DNA from: Alitta virens
Taxonomy: Eukaryota > Annelida > Polychaeta > Phyllodocida > Nereididae
Assembly: GCA_932294295.1 (NCBI GenBank)
Contig: OW028574.1
Location: 10,364,215 to 10,428,214 of the forward strand
Direction of reading: 5' to 3'
DNA length: 64,000 bases
The translations under genes and the position numbers were made by a program. A model generated the notes under the pieces. It had not been told where the DNA came from, searched no databases, and saw nothing but the letters and a program-made list of their open reading frames with translations. Positions 37,326 to 52,700 of the stretch are shown piece by piece. Numbering within the stretch: the first letter of the stretch is position 1; every line of letters begins with the position of its first letter.

Positions 37326-40300
37326 ATTGAATTAAAATGTGAATGTAACATTTAATATTTAATATTTATCAATGTTGAACAAACGTTTCAGATTTCTGCT
37401 TAAATAGTTGCGTGGCTGTATATACAAATAATGTGTTTCTTCTCCAGCTTCTATGGAGAGTTTCTACACCCCATTCTTAATTGATACCAATACAATGTAC
37501 ATGATAAGATGGGCTATCAGCTGCTACTGGAGGGGGTGAGGAGAGTGAGGGGGTGAAATCCCAGAGAGGTGAAGGGAGGGGGTTGAACACCCAGCATCAG
37601 CTGGTGTCAATCATCCGTGATAAAGATCTAAATTACCCCTTTTCAAGTGGATACTGCTGCCATCTAAGATATTATTAACGAACTGCAAACGCTACCAGAA
37701 TTTAGTAACAGTAGAGCATTCCTCTTTTATGGTAGCTCTTATATCGCTACCATATTTTTGTTAATGATAGAGCATTACTGTTTCATGATAATTCACTGGA
37801 CTGTTTACCCGTGGCTCACACAGCATCAGACCGGGCATCATCCGTCGGGTTTGGTACATATCCTATGTGTGATCCGCCTGGTGTCTGTGATTCACACCTC
37901 GCTGCCGCCAACTCACCTGTCGCCTTAAGCACCACCCCTTTTTGCTTCCAACAACTGTGGTGAAGTTGACAAAACATAATTCTATGACAGGAATACGGTT
38001 TCTCTGAGAAAACGGGTATGTGAGAACCCCCCTTTAACAATTTCTTTGTCATGCCTCATGAAAAAGAAATGTTGTGGTGGCAGCATAGCACTTTTTTGTG
38101 CATGAGGTGCCCTCTAGTGCAAACCAAGCCTTCAGCCACATGACACCAACTGACAAGAAGAAGAGGACGCCTATCCCTCCATGCCACAGCTTTACAATGA
38201 GGGGCCCATGGCCTATCTCCGTCCATGACGTTGACATTTACCTTCAAACTGTACAGATCTTTACAAACTTAGCACCAGTACTTCTTTCACATGTTTTATG
38301 CTACATGTCTTTAGAAACATTTTATCTTTATTTCCATCTATACATATTCATTACCTAAATTGTCAACATTACTGCCAGAAATGTATGTGCCAAAGATGTT
38401 TAACTTGCCAAACAGGTTCAATTATTCAAGAATTAAAAATTTCATTAAGAAACCCAACAATTTCTTTGTTATGCCTCATGAACATAAATGTTACAGGAGT
38501 TGCATACAATTCTGAGACAATGTTAAGTTACCATACTGTTACAAAGAATAGTATTTGCTATCGAATTCTTGACATTATTAACAATTGTCCTGGGTGGGCA
38601 GGTGGGCAGGTGGGCAGGTGGGCAGGTGGGCGGTCATAAAACTTTGTCATAATATGTCTAAAATAATGTAGTGGTGCCTTTGGGTGTTCACGTAAATAAT
38701 ATAGCACTTTCAAAATCAGGGCAAAATAAGGTAAATTCCTACTTCCATACAAAAGACACTTTTTACATAACATGAATGAAATTGTATCAATAACATATCT
38801 AAATTACCTTATTTTTACACTTTTCAAACTTCATTTTGATATTCATTTCATGCTGATTACATAATAATGGAGAATCAGTAAAAAAAAAATGCTAAAAATT
38901 GTGTTAAATTGTGTTTCCGAAGCAGAACTCTAGCATTAATGCACTTACCCTAACAACATTTTAAATGTTTTTACTCTATATAGCTTAGCTGTGCATCTTG
39001 ATAGTCACATTGACATATCTCAGCTGCGTTTTAAAATATTTGTAGAAAAATGAAAATAACATTTAACAATTAAATTTTCGTTTCCAGTGCAGGACTCCCA
39101 CACAAATGCATCTACATGCGTTCAAAACTAAAATACGAATATGTCTAAAATAGTGTAAAGATACTTTTTTGGGGTTTCATGACCATTAATGACAGATGAT
39201 TTTATATAATAAGGAAAATATGAAAATTTGGTAGATATGTGAAGCCAGTTCCTTCTCCCCAGTTCCTTCTGAATTCCTTCAGAGATCATTGAGTTAGTGA
39301 ACCCCACTTCCTTCTCCTAGTTCCTTCTCAGTTCCTTCTGAGTTCCTTGGGAATTGGTGAACCCAGTTTCTTCTTCCAGTTCCTTCTCAGTTCCTTTGAA
39401 TAAATTTGACCCAGTTTTGTTGCTGATGGTTTGACCTAATTTTCAAGGAACTCTGTCAATGATATATCTAGATTATATTTTCATAATAAAGCAAAATCTG
39501 GAAAAAATGCTAAAATTTGTGTTGCTTCCTTCATATTCCTTAGCATCCCATACGTAAATGTTGTACAATTCATAGATCAGTGAAGTTGTCTCCCCAAACC
39601 TGGCAGCTACCCAAAGATGTAAAGTTAGCTACCTGAACCCAGCTACCCGACAGCTACCTGCATAGAAAAAACTAGTCTTTACAACCATTAAAGGGGTCAA
39701 ATTCAGCAATACTTTCGGGTAGCTGCCAGGTAGCTGGAATTTTGCTCACCTCATTTTGACAGCTATTTTCACAGGCAATTAGAAAATCCATAATGAAGGT
39801 AAATTGAAGTTTATTCAGGAGCACCTGTCTCTGCTCGGGATCCTTGAATCTTCATACTCGCCTCTGTAGATTGCTTCACAAAAACCATGAAAAAATCTTA
39901 ATTGTTTGGATTTGTTTTCCTTGAATGATATTGAGCAACTTTGTCAAGGGAACATGGTATTGTGTTGATAATTCTAGCAAACTGAATACCCTTTATTGTG
40001 CATAAAATCTTTGAAACAGAATATTTAAATGGCAGGAAAAGAATAGACAATACTTTTCATGCTCACTTGGCTTTATTCTAAACAGAATGGATTGCTGTTA
40101 ATACAGTGTTCCTGCAGATTTACCTTCATAAAAAGTAAGATATTTATAACATCATGCGCACATGAAAAATAAGACCACTAATATACACCAATATTTTTAA
40201 TTTCATCATCCAAAAAAACAATCAGGGTATTGGCTATTAAGAAATACAATAAACACAGTTCTTGTGTATTAAAAGAAAGTTAATAATTTATATTCATTCA

Positions 40301-41909
40301 TACTTACCAAATCATCTGAATATTACAATGTGGATGTTAATATCCAAGTATATTTGCATCAAAATAAAATAATGTAAGACTTTGTGGACAAAAGTAAGAC
40401 TTAATACAGGCCTTACTTTTTACAAAAATAAAGTAAGACTTTATCAGACTTCGTAATAACCGACGGGAACACTGTATCATTTCACACTTAACAGAATATA
40501 ATGAAGAAATGCAAAAGTTAAAAAAATAGGACATCTTGGACTCTAATTGCATAACAGGCTATGTAGGCCAAGTGGCAATTGTTTCGGTTCATCGCACACA
40601 CTATATAAACACTCAAGATGTAATATTTGCCAAATTTTGTAAAACATAGCCAAGATATGTCAGCGTGGCTATCACAAGGCACCACTAGGCCATATAGAGT
40701 GTTACTGTAAAATGTCATTAGGGTCAGTGCATTAGTGTTAGAGTTCTGCTCTGGCAATAAAAATGTAATGCCCGCCCTCCTGCCTGTTGGACCACTTAAC
40801 AATTTAAATGATGCCTGTGTGCTATGTGGGATTCGCTGAGGGTTTAGTATTGCAGGATTCTTCTTTCACCCATTCTTAATTTTGTTCCTTTGCATATCCA
40901 TTGGTTACTTTGGTATTCCTTTACTTTGTCTTAATATCATGCCATTTGATTATCAAATCTAAATAGCATTTTCAAATCTAGCTCTGTGCTTTCAACAAAA
41001 TATCTGTCTTTAACTTATTCATTTGTTTCAAAGAGTTTCTTGACAATAATCGTATTTGTATGGATTGGAAGGGATCCTCTGAAATCGCAGAGATCCATCA
41101 TTGTGAGAAGTGAAATATTTTTATCTTGGAGGTGTCACCAATATATTTATGCATATATATTGTATGTAATATGAATAAAATAATTCGAATTTCTGAGTTC
41201 TTTATTGCAATTCCTAAGACATTTTTGTTGAATAGACATGCAATAGCAGGCCTTCTTTTACATTTATGAAGAGATAGAAAGTAAGCGATAGGCTTTTTCC
41301 TTTTCTGCAGTTTTCATAGTCTGAGTTCTTTCTTGTCAGTTGTGGTTTATTTAATGATATTTATCTGCATCTTATAGTTATGAGGCAGTCCTTGATAAAT
41401 CCTCCTGTCCCGACCTTTCTTTCTCAATCATCCCATTGAAATCTTGGCTTAAATGCCTCAATCTGAGGAAATAAAACTGTTTGGTCATATATAATACACT
41501 CTCAGTGACTTAAAGGGGTGCGACTATCAGTGTGGCCAATGTTAATTGGTCCAACCTGTCATGCAGACACCAAGAAATGACTATACTTAAAAACTGTAAA
41601 GTCTTGTCCAAATAAGTGTACGTTATGTCATGGTGGCTTATATAAACATTCTTATGTTTATTTTTGTAGGACACTGTCTGAGCTCTTAACAAATAGTCTC
41701 AATTTCAGACCCAGCTTCGTACAGTAGTATGATGTTTGGCTGACAAGAATCTCTTCAATTCTGTTTATTAGTTGAAACTGTTGTGCTCGGGTTAGATATT
41801 TTGCTGGATGTTTTTTTCTCCAGTTATCAAATAAATAAGGAAATAAGAAACATAAAAATGTCTTTTAATAAATAAAACACCAACACACAATTTCAATGCT
41901 GGAACTGGG
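37326..41909. other. Intergenic region downstream of gene C, no gene recognised
   Basis: A GC-richer patch at 37800-38250 has short minus-strand open frames (37816-38052, 38049-38237) with no family I know. A 34-bp word, CAATTTCTTTGTCATGCCTC and its continuation, occurs at 38038 and again with few changes at 38456. A GGTGGGCAG nonamer repeats about five times at 38589-38635. TTCCTTCTCAG-like decamers recur at 39250-39400. The rest is AT-rich and featureless. Confidence 0.5.
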
Positions 41910-41915
41910 TTTATT
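41910..41915 (-). promoter_or_regulatory. Probable polyadenylation signal of gene C (AATAAA)
   Basis: AATAAA on the minus strand about 200 bp after the gene C stop codon. Its surroundings resemble those of the corresponding signal after gene B. Confidence 0.55.
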
Positions 41916-41952
41916 TGGGTATATTTTGCAAACATTTTATTAATGGTGCAGG

Positions 41953-42012
41953 GAAGATTTTACGATACACAAGGCAAGGGGTGAAGATTTTACGATACAT
42001 AAGGCAAGGGGT
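41953..42012. repeat. Tandem pair of 30-bp units in the gene C 3' untranslated region
   Basis: GAAGATTTTACGATACACAA plus ten more bases, twice in direct contact with one difference, between the stop codon and the probable poly(A) signal. Confidence 0.85.
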
Positions 42013-42113
42013 GAATAACATGGGGCTTTGATATGTTTGATAATCAATAATTTCATGCTGAGTCGTCATCATTCATGCTGATTACCAGTAGTCATAAATC
42101 CATTGTGGCAATA

Positions 42114-43707
42114 TCAATAATTTTCATTTTCTGGCTGCGGCTCTGGTACTGGTTGCGGCTCTGGTCGTGGTTAGGTTCAGGAGTAACAGTTAAAAAAACA
42201 AAAAAAAACAATAAATGATTTATTATAAAAAAACAATGACTAAATTTTCTAGCAGCTAATATACATGTAATGGCTTCATATGAAAACCAGTGCTTGACAT
42301 TTTGAATATCTCAGTTTTTAATTTGCCTTTTAAATAAGTGGAAATATCTCATGATGTGCTGCATATTACAATGCAAGTTTTAGATACAATATTTAATGAC
42401 TTTATTCTAGATTTTGACAGTATCATCTTTGAAAACTTATAATTTTGCTTATTTCTATAATATGACTAAGCATTCCATTCTACAGTGGATTGCACTCAAT
42501 GTTATTCGACAAAATTTAATGTGTATTGCAAATAAAACACTGAATGACAGTGCCAGCAACGCTTATAACATTTCTGCCTTGTACAGGCTGCCATTGTCAC
42601 AGGCATGCTTCAGCCAAGCTCAACGCATGCCCTTTTTTGTACACTAAACTATATATATACCCACCTAAGCAGCATTTCTGGAACTTGATGTAGAGGTCAT
42701 TGATGCCAAAACAGCGGTTATCAGAACAACCACAAGAGAAGACAAATTCGACCCTCTTGACTTCAATACCATCAACACCATAGTCGTATGAGTAGCTCTT
42801 GTATCCCCTAGATCCAAGGTCACTCAAACTGACGGTCTGCAGTGCAATGGTGAAAAGAATATAGAAGGTTGGCAACTGGAAAGTATTGCTCACTTATTCA
42901 AAGCTTATGTTGACTGCACAGTATTACTTGCAAATATGACATACCTGTGGGTCCACTTGATTATCGTCAGCATCATATGGGATAATGTCAACACTCTGAC
43001 CATCAATCTGGGAATTGAACTGCACGCTCAATTCATAAATGGTGTACACACAATTAGGGTTGTAGAAGTCCACTGTGTAGAATGGATTGTCATCATTATT
43101 CTTAAAAGCAGCATAGTTGTCAAATGGATCATTTTTGTTCAGCTTTCTCTTCAAGCTCTTCCTGAGTGGATGACCTTCTGCAATTGAGCTCATGGAGACT
43201 TTCCAGAACTTGTTATTTCCCTTTGAAAAAGTCCACTTGGCAACAGCTCCATTCTTGCATTCTGAAAGGTGACACCAAGATAATCATCTTATTGTTGTGT
43301 AACCACTGAGCAAACAGTGAATCAATCACGTTTCTATCTGAATCTTTGCATGTGCTTTTCATGATTCATGTGATGATGGATATAATTACCATATTCACAG
43401 TGGTCACCAGTAAATTGGTCACAACATTGACACGTGCAACATCCATCTTCCTCTACTGGAGTTCCACCATTAAAGCAAACCCAGTCATCACACTTGTTGA
43501 TTTCTGAAGAAATAGTTAAATATAACTCAAAATATTGAATAATCATGATTCCATGTCAACCCATTTTAAAATATCAGTAAAACATACTTGTTTCGCATTG
43601 GTCTCCAGTAAATCCATCAGGACAACAACATGTGCAGCATCCATCAACCTCGACTGGAGTTCCACCATTCTCACATTTGTAGTAGTCAGCACATTGTGGC
43701 TCCTCTG
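42114..43707 (-). CDS. Gene C unit 7 and C-terminal tail
   Basis: EGF-a 43588-43707 (CENGGTPVEVDGCCTCCC), EGF-b 43390-43503 (CFNGGTPVEEDGCCTCQCC), A7 42945-43261 (AKWTFSKGNNKFW, HPLRKSLKRKLNKND), B7 42665-42836 (FSCGCSDNRCFGINDLY, ending KCCL). The terminal exon 42114-42160 gives PQPVPEPQPENENY and the stop TGA at 42114-42116. Units 1 and 7 are the most diverged, as is common at the edges of a tandem array. Confidence 0.83.
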
Positions 43708-46700
43708 CTGAAAAAAAAAATCACAACATATTGAATCACATCAAAGCATATTTTAGCATGTATTTTAAATTCAGATGAAATGGTAATAAGTACCTCCTCC
43801 ACACTTGGTGTATTCTCCATACAGAGCATTGATTCCGAAGCAATGTCCTGATGAACAGCCGCAAGAGAACTCAAATACAACTTTGTCCACCTCAATACCA
43901 ACGCAGTCAATGTGGAAATCTTGGTATTGTTTAGGATTCAAAGAATTCAGTGGAATAACCTGGAGCATAAAACAGACATGTATTAAATATGGCACTACAG
44001 CCTTTTATGGTTTATATAGGATGTATACAAGCAGAAGCTGTAAGCAGAAGCTATAAAACATACCTCTGTTTTCACAACATTTTCATTCAAGTAGAAATTT
44101 ACTGTGACACTCTGTCCTGAATACTGTGTGAAGAACTGACCCTCAATGAATTTAAGGTAGTAAGTACAGTCAGGGGCATCGTGGAAGAGCACAGTGTAAG
44201 TAGGAGCAGAATCATCACTGGCAAAGCCACCGTAGTTGTCATATGGATCACCATTGGTCAGTTTTCTCCTAAGGCTCTTTCTGATTGGATGACCAGAGGC
44301 AGTAGATGTCATCTGAACTGTCCAGTCTGGATTGTTGCCTTTGTTATATGACCACTTGGCTATTCTTTTATGTTTGCACTCTGAAGAGCATGATATATAT
44401 AACTTCAGCATTTTGAATGACAAACCCGGCACGACTAAAATGGGAATCCTATTGCAGTAAATTTCATTTAGGTAAGGATATCTTGAAATTTATAACAATA
44501 ACAATGACATTGAAAATGTAATGATATAAGAGCTAACGTTGGTTTTCTCACCAACTTCACAATGCTCTCCACTGTAACCGTCACAACATTCACATGCACA
44601 GCACCCATCCTTCTCCACTGGTGTTCCTCCATTCAGACAGACATAGTCCTCACAATGATGGATCTCTGTGATAGGCATCAATTATTTTAGAGTGCATACA
44701 GTGTAATGTATGAGATGGAAGGTGTGCATGCCTTAAGACGTCCCTAAACATCACTTGTGAGTCCTGATTCTCACACCTCTCAGTCGAGAATCTGTTAATT
44801 TGGTCTGCTTTATCTGCATTCACGTTTTTCAGCTTTTGCTTTCCCTATTCTATGTAACCTATCAGATAATTTATTAGTTTTTTCTCAAACTTTCTAAAGT
44901 TTATTGTATTATACATATTATTGCAGAGTGTCTCATTCATGTAAACGAAAGTTCCATTTACCTGTCTCACAGTAATTGCCTGTGTATTTCTGAGTACACA
45001 CACATATGCAGCAGCCATTTTCCTCTACAGCAGTTCCCCCATTCTCACATTTCAGATAGTCAGCACATTCTGTTTCAGCTGTAAGGGAATAAATATGTTT
45101 GTAATTGCTACCACAAGTTGGATTTATTACCATGTTATTTATGAAACAAACATTTCAGATAAGGCTGTAAGTTTGATTTATAGATTGCAACTTTCTATTA
45201 CCATGCCATTAATGAAACAAGAATTTCAGATAAGGCTGAAAATTAAGAACATAGATTCACTGTATGAACTTACCTCCGCCACACTTGGAGTATTTGCCAT
45301 ACAATGCATTGATTCCAAAGCAGGACTCAGATGTGCAGCCACAAGAGAATTTGAAAACAACATGGGTAACCTTGATGTGTCCAAAGTTGATGCGGAAGTC
45401 TTGGTATCCTTGTGGTCCACCTGGTACAAGATCTACTTTCTGGAAATGAAGGTTTGCAACACATTTACAACATGAACTATATAAACTTTTAGAGAAATGA
45501 AAAATGATGACCTTTTGTTATATTATTTACCATGGAGAACTGTTCTTGATCTCCCAGGTAAGCAGTTACATCAGCATGTTGCCCATCAATTTGTGAGAAG
45601 AATTGACCCTCAAGGAAGTCTAAGAAGTACATGCAGCTTTCGTCATCATGGAACAGCACTTTGTATATTGGATTTGAGTCATCACCAGCAAATCCACCAT
45701 AATTGTCATAGGGATCTCCATTCCTCAATCTTCTCTTCAAAGTTTTTCTGATTGGATGTCCAGATGCAGTGGATGACATGAACAGATGCCAGTCTGGATT
45801 ATTTCCTTTGTAATAGGTCCATTTGGCAATTTCTTTGTCCTTGCATTCTGGAGTTCAAAAGAAACCTTGGGGTTATGAGGGTTAATTGAATGCAAGTAAT
45901 AGTGCAGTAGATATGTTTCGCATACCAGAGAATGGCTTTTGATGTACATGTAAAAGATGAAATTTGATACAAAAAATTCAGATATAGACCCATCCTCAAA
46001 ATTGCTAACACCATATTGGTACGGCCATTTCCGAAAAGGATAAATTGCTTGATATCTTTGGGACAGTGGGTCTAGCTTTCCAAAGAAAGCAATTGCATTA
46101 GTGTACATCAAATGAATTTCTTCTATTAATCTCATTTTAACTAGGAAATAATGCTTCGAGAACAGCTACAATACATGATACATGCCATACCATCAAAAAC
46201 CAATCAGCCAATACTAAAAGAGTTAAGTGGCCACATCAAACTGAAAACAGTAATGAAACATTTATCATGTTGATCACTGGAATTATTTGAAGTTGACACA
46301 CCTGTTAGACATGACACTTCGAAAGATGGCTATCTGTCATAGTATTTGTTTGGCCATTACATGCATGTAATTTGCTTGATATCTTTAAACCTAAGCAAGA
46401 TATCTGTGTCATCAAAAACATAATAATCTCATCTACCGGTGTGATTGTCCTAAAGAAACATATAATACAATGGTTAAATTTCTTTTATCAACAGTATAAA
46501 AATCGCAACTGCGCTGGATTATACATCACTGATTACTAAACCAGTCACCCATCCACAACATAGCTATGGCAAAATGAAGCAGCATTTATAATTACAAATT
46601 AAACTCATTTGAAAGCAACAATGAGTTATCTGAGAAGGTGGTAAGTGTTGATATTAGAGCTCCATACACTTGCCGAGTTTCCAAGCAGATTCCTTGCCAC

Positions 46701-49700
46701 AATGTTCCAAATACAGACATGGTGTCACGCTGTGTTAACCCATTATTATTGCATAGGCTAAAAAGTGTCATCTAAGGTCATTGATGTTACCAACATGAAT
46801 TTGGATAGTCACGTCTGCTGCAGGGAATCTTTCTTGAACCAGGTAGCATGAGGCAATTTATATCTTTTGTAAGAGAGTTGATATGCACATGTCAGGGTGA
46901 TAATCAGGTGTTCACAAGATGAGGCAAAATCACATAAGCAGTCCCTAAGAAACCTGGTTAAGAACTTAACCACACATAGTTCTTCATCATCAGTTTTTTC
47001 GAGCAGAAAATTCATCTGGTGCCAATTTAACATTTGTGGTTTTAGATAGACTGGACTATCTGCACTCAAGCTGCCAGATTTTTGCTTCATCATCAGTGCT
47101 TGTTATCTCCTCCTGATGTTTAGGATTGCTGACAGAAGAGCCATCTGATGTCATTTCAACATGCCCATGTTGAGATGGAGAGTGGCTACTTAGCACAGGA
47201 GTAAAAGAACTCTTGATCCTTCATCTGGGTACAAAATTTCTTTGCTAACCTTCAGTGGTCAGATGTCTTGATTTCCAATCAAACACAGCTCAGTTGATGC
47301 AACTTGGCTGGAACTGGCAAGGGTTCTCCATGGATTGAACATGCCTAATTGACCAACATCTACAATATGTCTCTTTGCATAAAAAGGTGCAACCTAAAAA
47401 GCCATACTGTGACATCTATAGTAAGGTTTGGTACCTCACACCACCTGAACCCCACCAGGACTTTAATTGTAAGGTATTTAACCAGGAACATAGCTGGGAT
47501 CATGTTCTGATATGACAGATTTCAGGAATTCTATGTTCATAGAGTCATTTTCTCCTCCTTAAGGTTTTAAGGAGCCATGTGAACCAACCTTCATCGGGGA
47601 AACCATGAGATGTCAGATGATTTAGAGAGACGTAGTTACCAAAGGTCTTGCTATGGCAATGGATCAGTAGGGTCTGGTGTTCTCTATTGCCAAAACCAAT
47701 CCATAGCTCTGTTACTGTTAACTGAGCAGCTACTGCCAAAGCCATAATTTCGCTGTCCACAATATTTGCCTATGTAAAGATGTACCTTAAACCACTGTCT
47801 GAAAAGTACCAATACCAAATCACTTCATGAACATGCTTCCAGATATACCATTAGACCTCTTTCCAAGATGCTTATTTACATAAAATGACAAAGGAGGTGG
47901 ATATGCTCGAATTTATTTGTAAAGAAATACTGAAGATCTCCATCATAAAATGAGCAGCCATGCCTTCATGCATGAGCTGAATTGAAGTTTTGCCTTTAAC
48001 TGCAGCTTCACCAAAGTCAACTTAAGGGCCAACTTGTTTTTATTTGCCAGTTTAGTGATAAGTTTGTCTGATCTTAGTGTACAGATAATACAAATCTCTA
48101 CTTTTATCATGAAAGGACTGCCCATGTCCTCAAATGCTTTGGCTAGGTTTGTCATATGTCCAACAAATCTACTTTGGAAGTTATTGGCCATTGGCGCATT
48201 TAGTTGGACTTTGTAGTAAGCTTGACTGAACCAACTTTGCTATTTACCATTTGCTTACAGTGGTGTTATACTGTTAATGAGCTTTGTTGATTGCCATGAG
48301 GGAAAATACTCTGCTGGTGTTTTTGACAGTAAATTACCTGACTAAAAATGTTGGTATACATTTTGATAATAAGCCTCTTTGTTTAAAGGAGCAGCAATGC
48401 ATTCAAATCATTTATGGCCATGATAATACAAAAAGATGAATTTCATGATACTTAGGGGTTATACTTTATCTTCAAAAGTGGCAAAATTCTAGAATTTCCT
48501 GAAAGATTGTATGTTATCATGGCATATGTTTATTTCTGATCACCCAAAAACTCAATAGTACATGAAGTAGATATTCAATAATTCATATTTGTGCAGTAAA
48601 TATCACTATATAGTTTACTGTATCAGAAGGTATGACCTCAAAAACATAGATCTTGATGAAATAAGATTTAAATTTCCTTTATTAGTCCCAGAGATACAGT
48701 AAAAAAATGCATTATTTGATAATGGCCAAACAAGATGGCCACCACATCCACCAAGGGGCCATTTTGCTGATGGGTCTATATCTAACTTTTAAGAAATGGT
48801 TTTTTGGAATGCAATACATGTCAAGGACAATTTTTTGTATATCTACTGTACTATAAAGCCATTCATCAATATTATTTTCACATATTTTTTTTCGCACCCA
48901 TTTCACAGTGTTCTCCACTATATCCATCACAGCATTCACATGCGCAACAGCCATCCTTTTCAACTGGAGTTCCCCCATTCAGACAGACAAATTCATCACA
49001 TCGGAGAACCTCTGAAAAAACAAATTGGTCAGGAATTATACAGTGTCGCCATAAACAGGTAATGGAGCAAACCTTTGCAGGTTTTCAGTGACATTTAAAT
49101 GATTGTCATATGGTGCAAAATACCATAAGTGTCACAAGTACTAGTGACTTGTATGCATACAATGTAAGTAAAACATAGATGACTTTCGTAAATGCTTTTT
49201 GCTATAAAACAGTTTTACATTACCTGTCTCACAGTATTCACCAGTGTAGTCATCTTCACAAATGCATGTGCATTGTCCATTGCAATAAGCTGCTGTTCCA
49301 CCATTCTGACATACAAGTTCGGAGCAATCGACTTCATCTGTAGAAAATCATAAATCACTGTCACAGTTATATCAGTTCCAGGGTTGGGGGTGTGCAAAAC
49401 CTGTCTAAAAGGTTTAAACCTGTCTGAAATGTCCAAAGCTGACCAAAATTCCTTGGCCAATGGTATCAGCTTTGAGAAAAAAAAATTGCACTTTTTACTT
49501 ACAATTCAAGATTACACTGATAATAATCAACTTATAACAACCTTGCAATAGTGTACCTATATGATGGGCCTATAGCCTTGAGGTATAAAGGATGCTGGTA
49601 AATAATAATAACGGTAAGCAGTTACCTCCACCACACTTGAGATATTCGCCATAAAGGTCATTTATTCCGAAGCAGTATCCTGAAGAACAGCCACATGAGA

Positions 49701-52700
49701 ACTTAAACACCACTTTGTCCACTTCAATGCCTCCACATTCAATGCGGAAAAGTTGGTATTGTTTTGGATTCAATGAGTCTAAGTTGATAACCTGAAAACG
49801 AAAGAGCATCACATAAATTTACAAGGTTCTCAGAGTCAAGATTTTCTGGTGACATAAATTGCTAAAGAAGAAAGCCACATACTTCCTGTTTCACAGTATT
49901 TCCATTTAGGTAGAAAGTGACAGTGACACTTTGTCCAGAATACTGAGTGAAGAATTGACCCTCAAGGAATTCCATGTAATAAGTGCATCCAGGGTTGTCT
50001 TGGAATAGCAAGGTGTATGTTGGAGTTGCATCATCACTGTCAAAACCGCCATAGTTATCGAAAGGATCACCATTGGTCAGTTTTCTTCTGAGGCTCTTAC
50101 GGATTGGATGACCAGAGGCAATTGATGACATTTCCACTGTCCAGTCTGTATTTCTGCCTTTGTTGAAAGACCACTTGGCTATTCTCCTTTCCTTACATTC
50201 TGAAAGGAGATTATTTTAGTCCACATGTTATGTACATAATAACTCACAACAATTCAATTGAAACTAAATGAAATACTATCTTCAATAATGTCATTACCAA
50301 TTTCACAATGATCTCCTCTGTAGTTGTCAGCGCAGATACATTCGCAGCACCCATTGCGTTCCACAGGAGTTCCTCCATTCAGGCATTTGTGCTCTTCGCA
50401 GTGATTAATCTCTGCAATATGGCAGGTGATTCCAATGAACAACACAGACAACTGCATCATATCTGAGCTTACTCTTATTATCAAAAGTTGTTTGACCACT
50501 GTGTCCATGCTCAAATGTCTTATATCTTTAAATGGTGGTGTAATTTCATGAACTTACTAGTTTCACAGTGTTCACCAGTGTAACCCTCAAGACAGCAGCA
50601 TCTGCAGCAGCCATTTTCTTCCACGACTGTTCCACCATTCTCGCAAGTGAAGTAGTCAACGCAAGTGAGTTTGTCTGGAAGATAGATTAATACAGCCCTA
50701 TTAATTATTGTATCTTTTTTTTACATTTATTTCTAATTTATTGGGTCATCCGCTCACCTTCTCCGCACTTGATGTATTTGCCATAAACAGCATTCAGGGC
50801 AAAACAGTTGTTCTCTGTACATCCACAAGAGAATACAAACACAACACGTGTAACTTCAACCAAGTTAAAATTTATGTGGAAGTGCTGGGCATCTCCTGAG
50901 AATCCTCCAGGTGTTAGTGTTACAATCTGCATAATTAAGGAGACAACCTTGAAGTTAGTTAATCAGATATATTGAGCAGAACTCGAACTGAGTACAGTGT
51001 CAGAAACTTATGGTTGGCAGTTTCAGGTTAGTTTCCATTAAAAAATATTTAGCTGAAGAGACTGTCCTTATAAATTTAGTGTGATATATGCAAGTCTTTG
51101 TTATTTATAAGTGTCTAATGAATTCCACAATACCTCAGTGTATTGAACAGTATCACCCTTGTAGGCAATAACTTCCACACTGTTGCCTGCCTGGTGAGCA
51201 TAGAAGAAACCTTCCAGGAAATCGAGTTTGTATGTGCAATCAGGATCAGCAGTGAATTGCAAGATGTATTTTGGTTTATCATCATTGTTGGCAAATCCAG
51301 CATATTTCTCAACAGCATTTCCACTTGGCCTATTATTTCTGAGACTTCTCTTGAGCCGGTGACCATTAACAGTTGACGACATGTGAATATTCCAGTCAGG
51401 ATTATTTCCACTGTAATATGTCCACTTGGCAATTTCTTTTTCTACACATGCTGTAATATGGAAATATAACAAACTTATTGATCTCCAAGGAACATGCAAT
51501 GACTTTTTGTGTAAGATTGAATATCGTTAAATTATCTTTATCACCATATGGTGTGTACACTTTTTTTTTTAAAAAGACTCACGTATTTCGCAACGTTCTC
51601 CACTGAATCCATCGCAGCAGACGCAAGCACAACAACCATTATCTAAAACAGGTGTGCCACCATTCAGACAAACGTAGTCTTCACAATGGACAATTTCTGA
51701 AATTAACATTATTTGCAAAGTTAGTTCATCAAACTGCTGTGTTATAACATCGACCAATGTTTTTTGCTTCTAATTTTACTATTGTTTTAAAAAGAATGAG
51801 GATCTTTCACCTACCAGTCTCACACTGTTCACCAGTGAAGCCTTCAGGACAGCAGCAAGTACAGCAACCATCCACCTCTACTGGAGTTCCGCCATTTTCA
51901 CATGAGAAGTAATCAGCACACAGCTGTTTCTCTGCAAGTCAGAATACAATTTTCATTATTATTATTTATATCTTCTTTATTTATGCAACAGATAAAAATA
52001 ATGTTGAAAATAAATAAATTAAAAAGCTGAATTCAATGATTTCACCTTATGGTCTTTAATCATACTCACTCCCTCCACATTTGTAGTAAGACCCGTAGAG
52101 TGCATTTATTCCAAAGCATGAATCAGATGAACAACCACAGGAGAATGTGAACAAAACTTTAGTGACTTCAATAACTCCAAAGTCGACATGGAAATCCTGA
52201 TAACCACCAGGCACCAAATTGATTGTCTGAAACAAAAACCACAAAGAGAACATGTATTTTAATATCGGAGGAAAAAGGTGCCAACGTGGAAAACAACAAT
52301 TTTAGAAAAATGGTCAAGGTATGTCCTTACCTCTGCAAACACTTCAAATATACCAGCATAGGCCTTGATCGTGACACTCTGGCCTTCGATCTGAGACAAG
52401 AATTGACCTTTGAGGAAGTGCAGGAAGTACACACAGTCAGGTTCACTATTGAAGACTACACTGTACTCTGGTGATCCATCATTACTTGCAAATCCTCCAT
52501 AGTTGTCATAGGAATCGCCGTTAGTCAGTTTCCTCTTGAGAGTTTTTCTAATTGGATGATCTGGATCACTTGATGACATTTCGACCTTCCAGTCTGGATT
52601 GTTGCCTCTGTAGTATGTCCACTTGGCTATTTCTTTCTTTTCACAGGCTGTGTATTAATAAGATTGGCTTCATGAAAAGGAGATAAGCATATCTGGGAAG

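Noticed and set aside
38049..38247. Overlapping minus-strand open frames in a GC-richer patch
   Set aside because: No family resemblance, no matching splice sites, and two frames are equally open.
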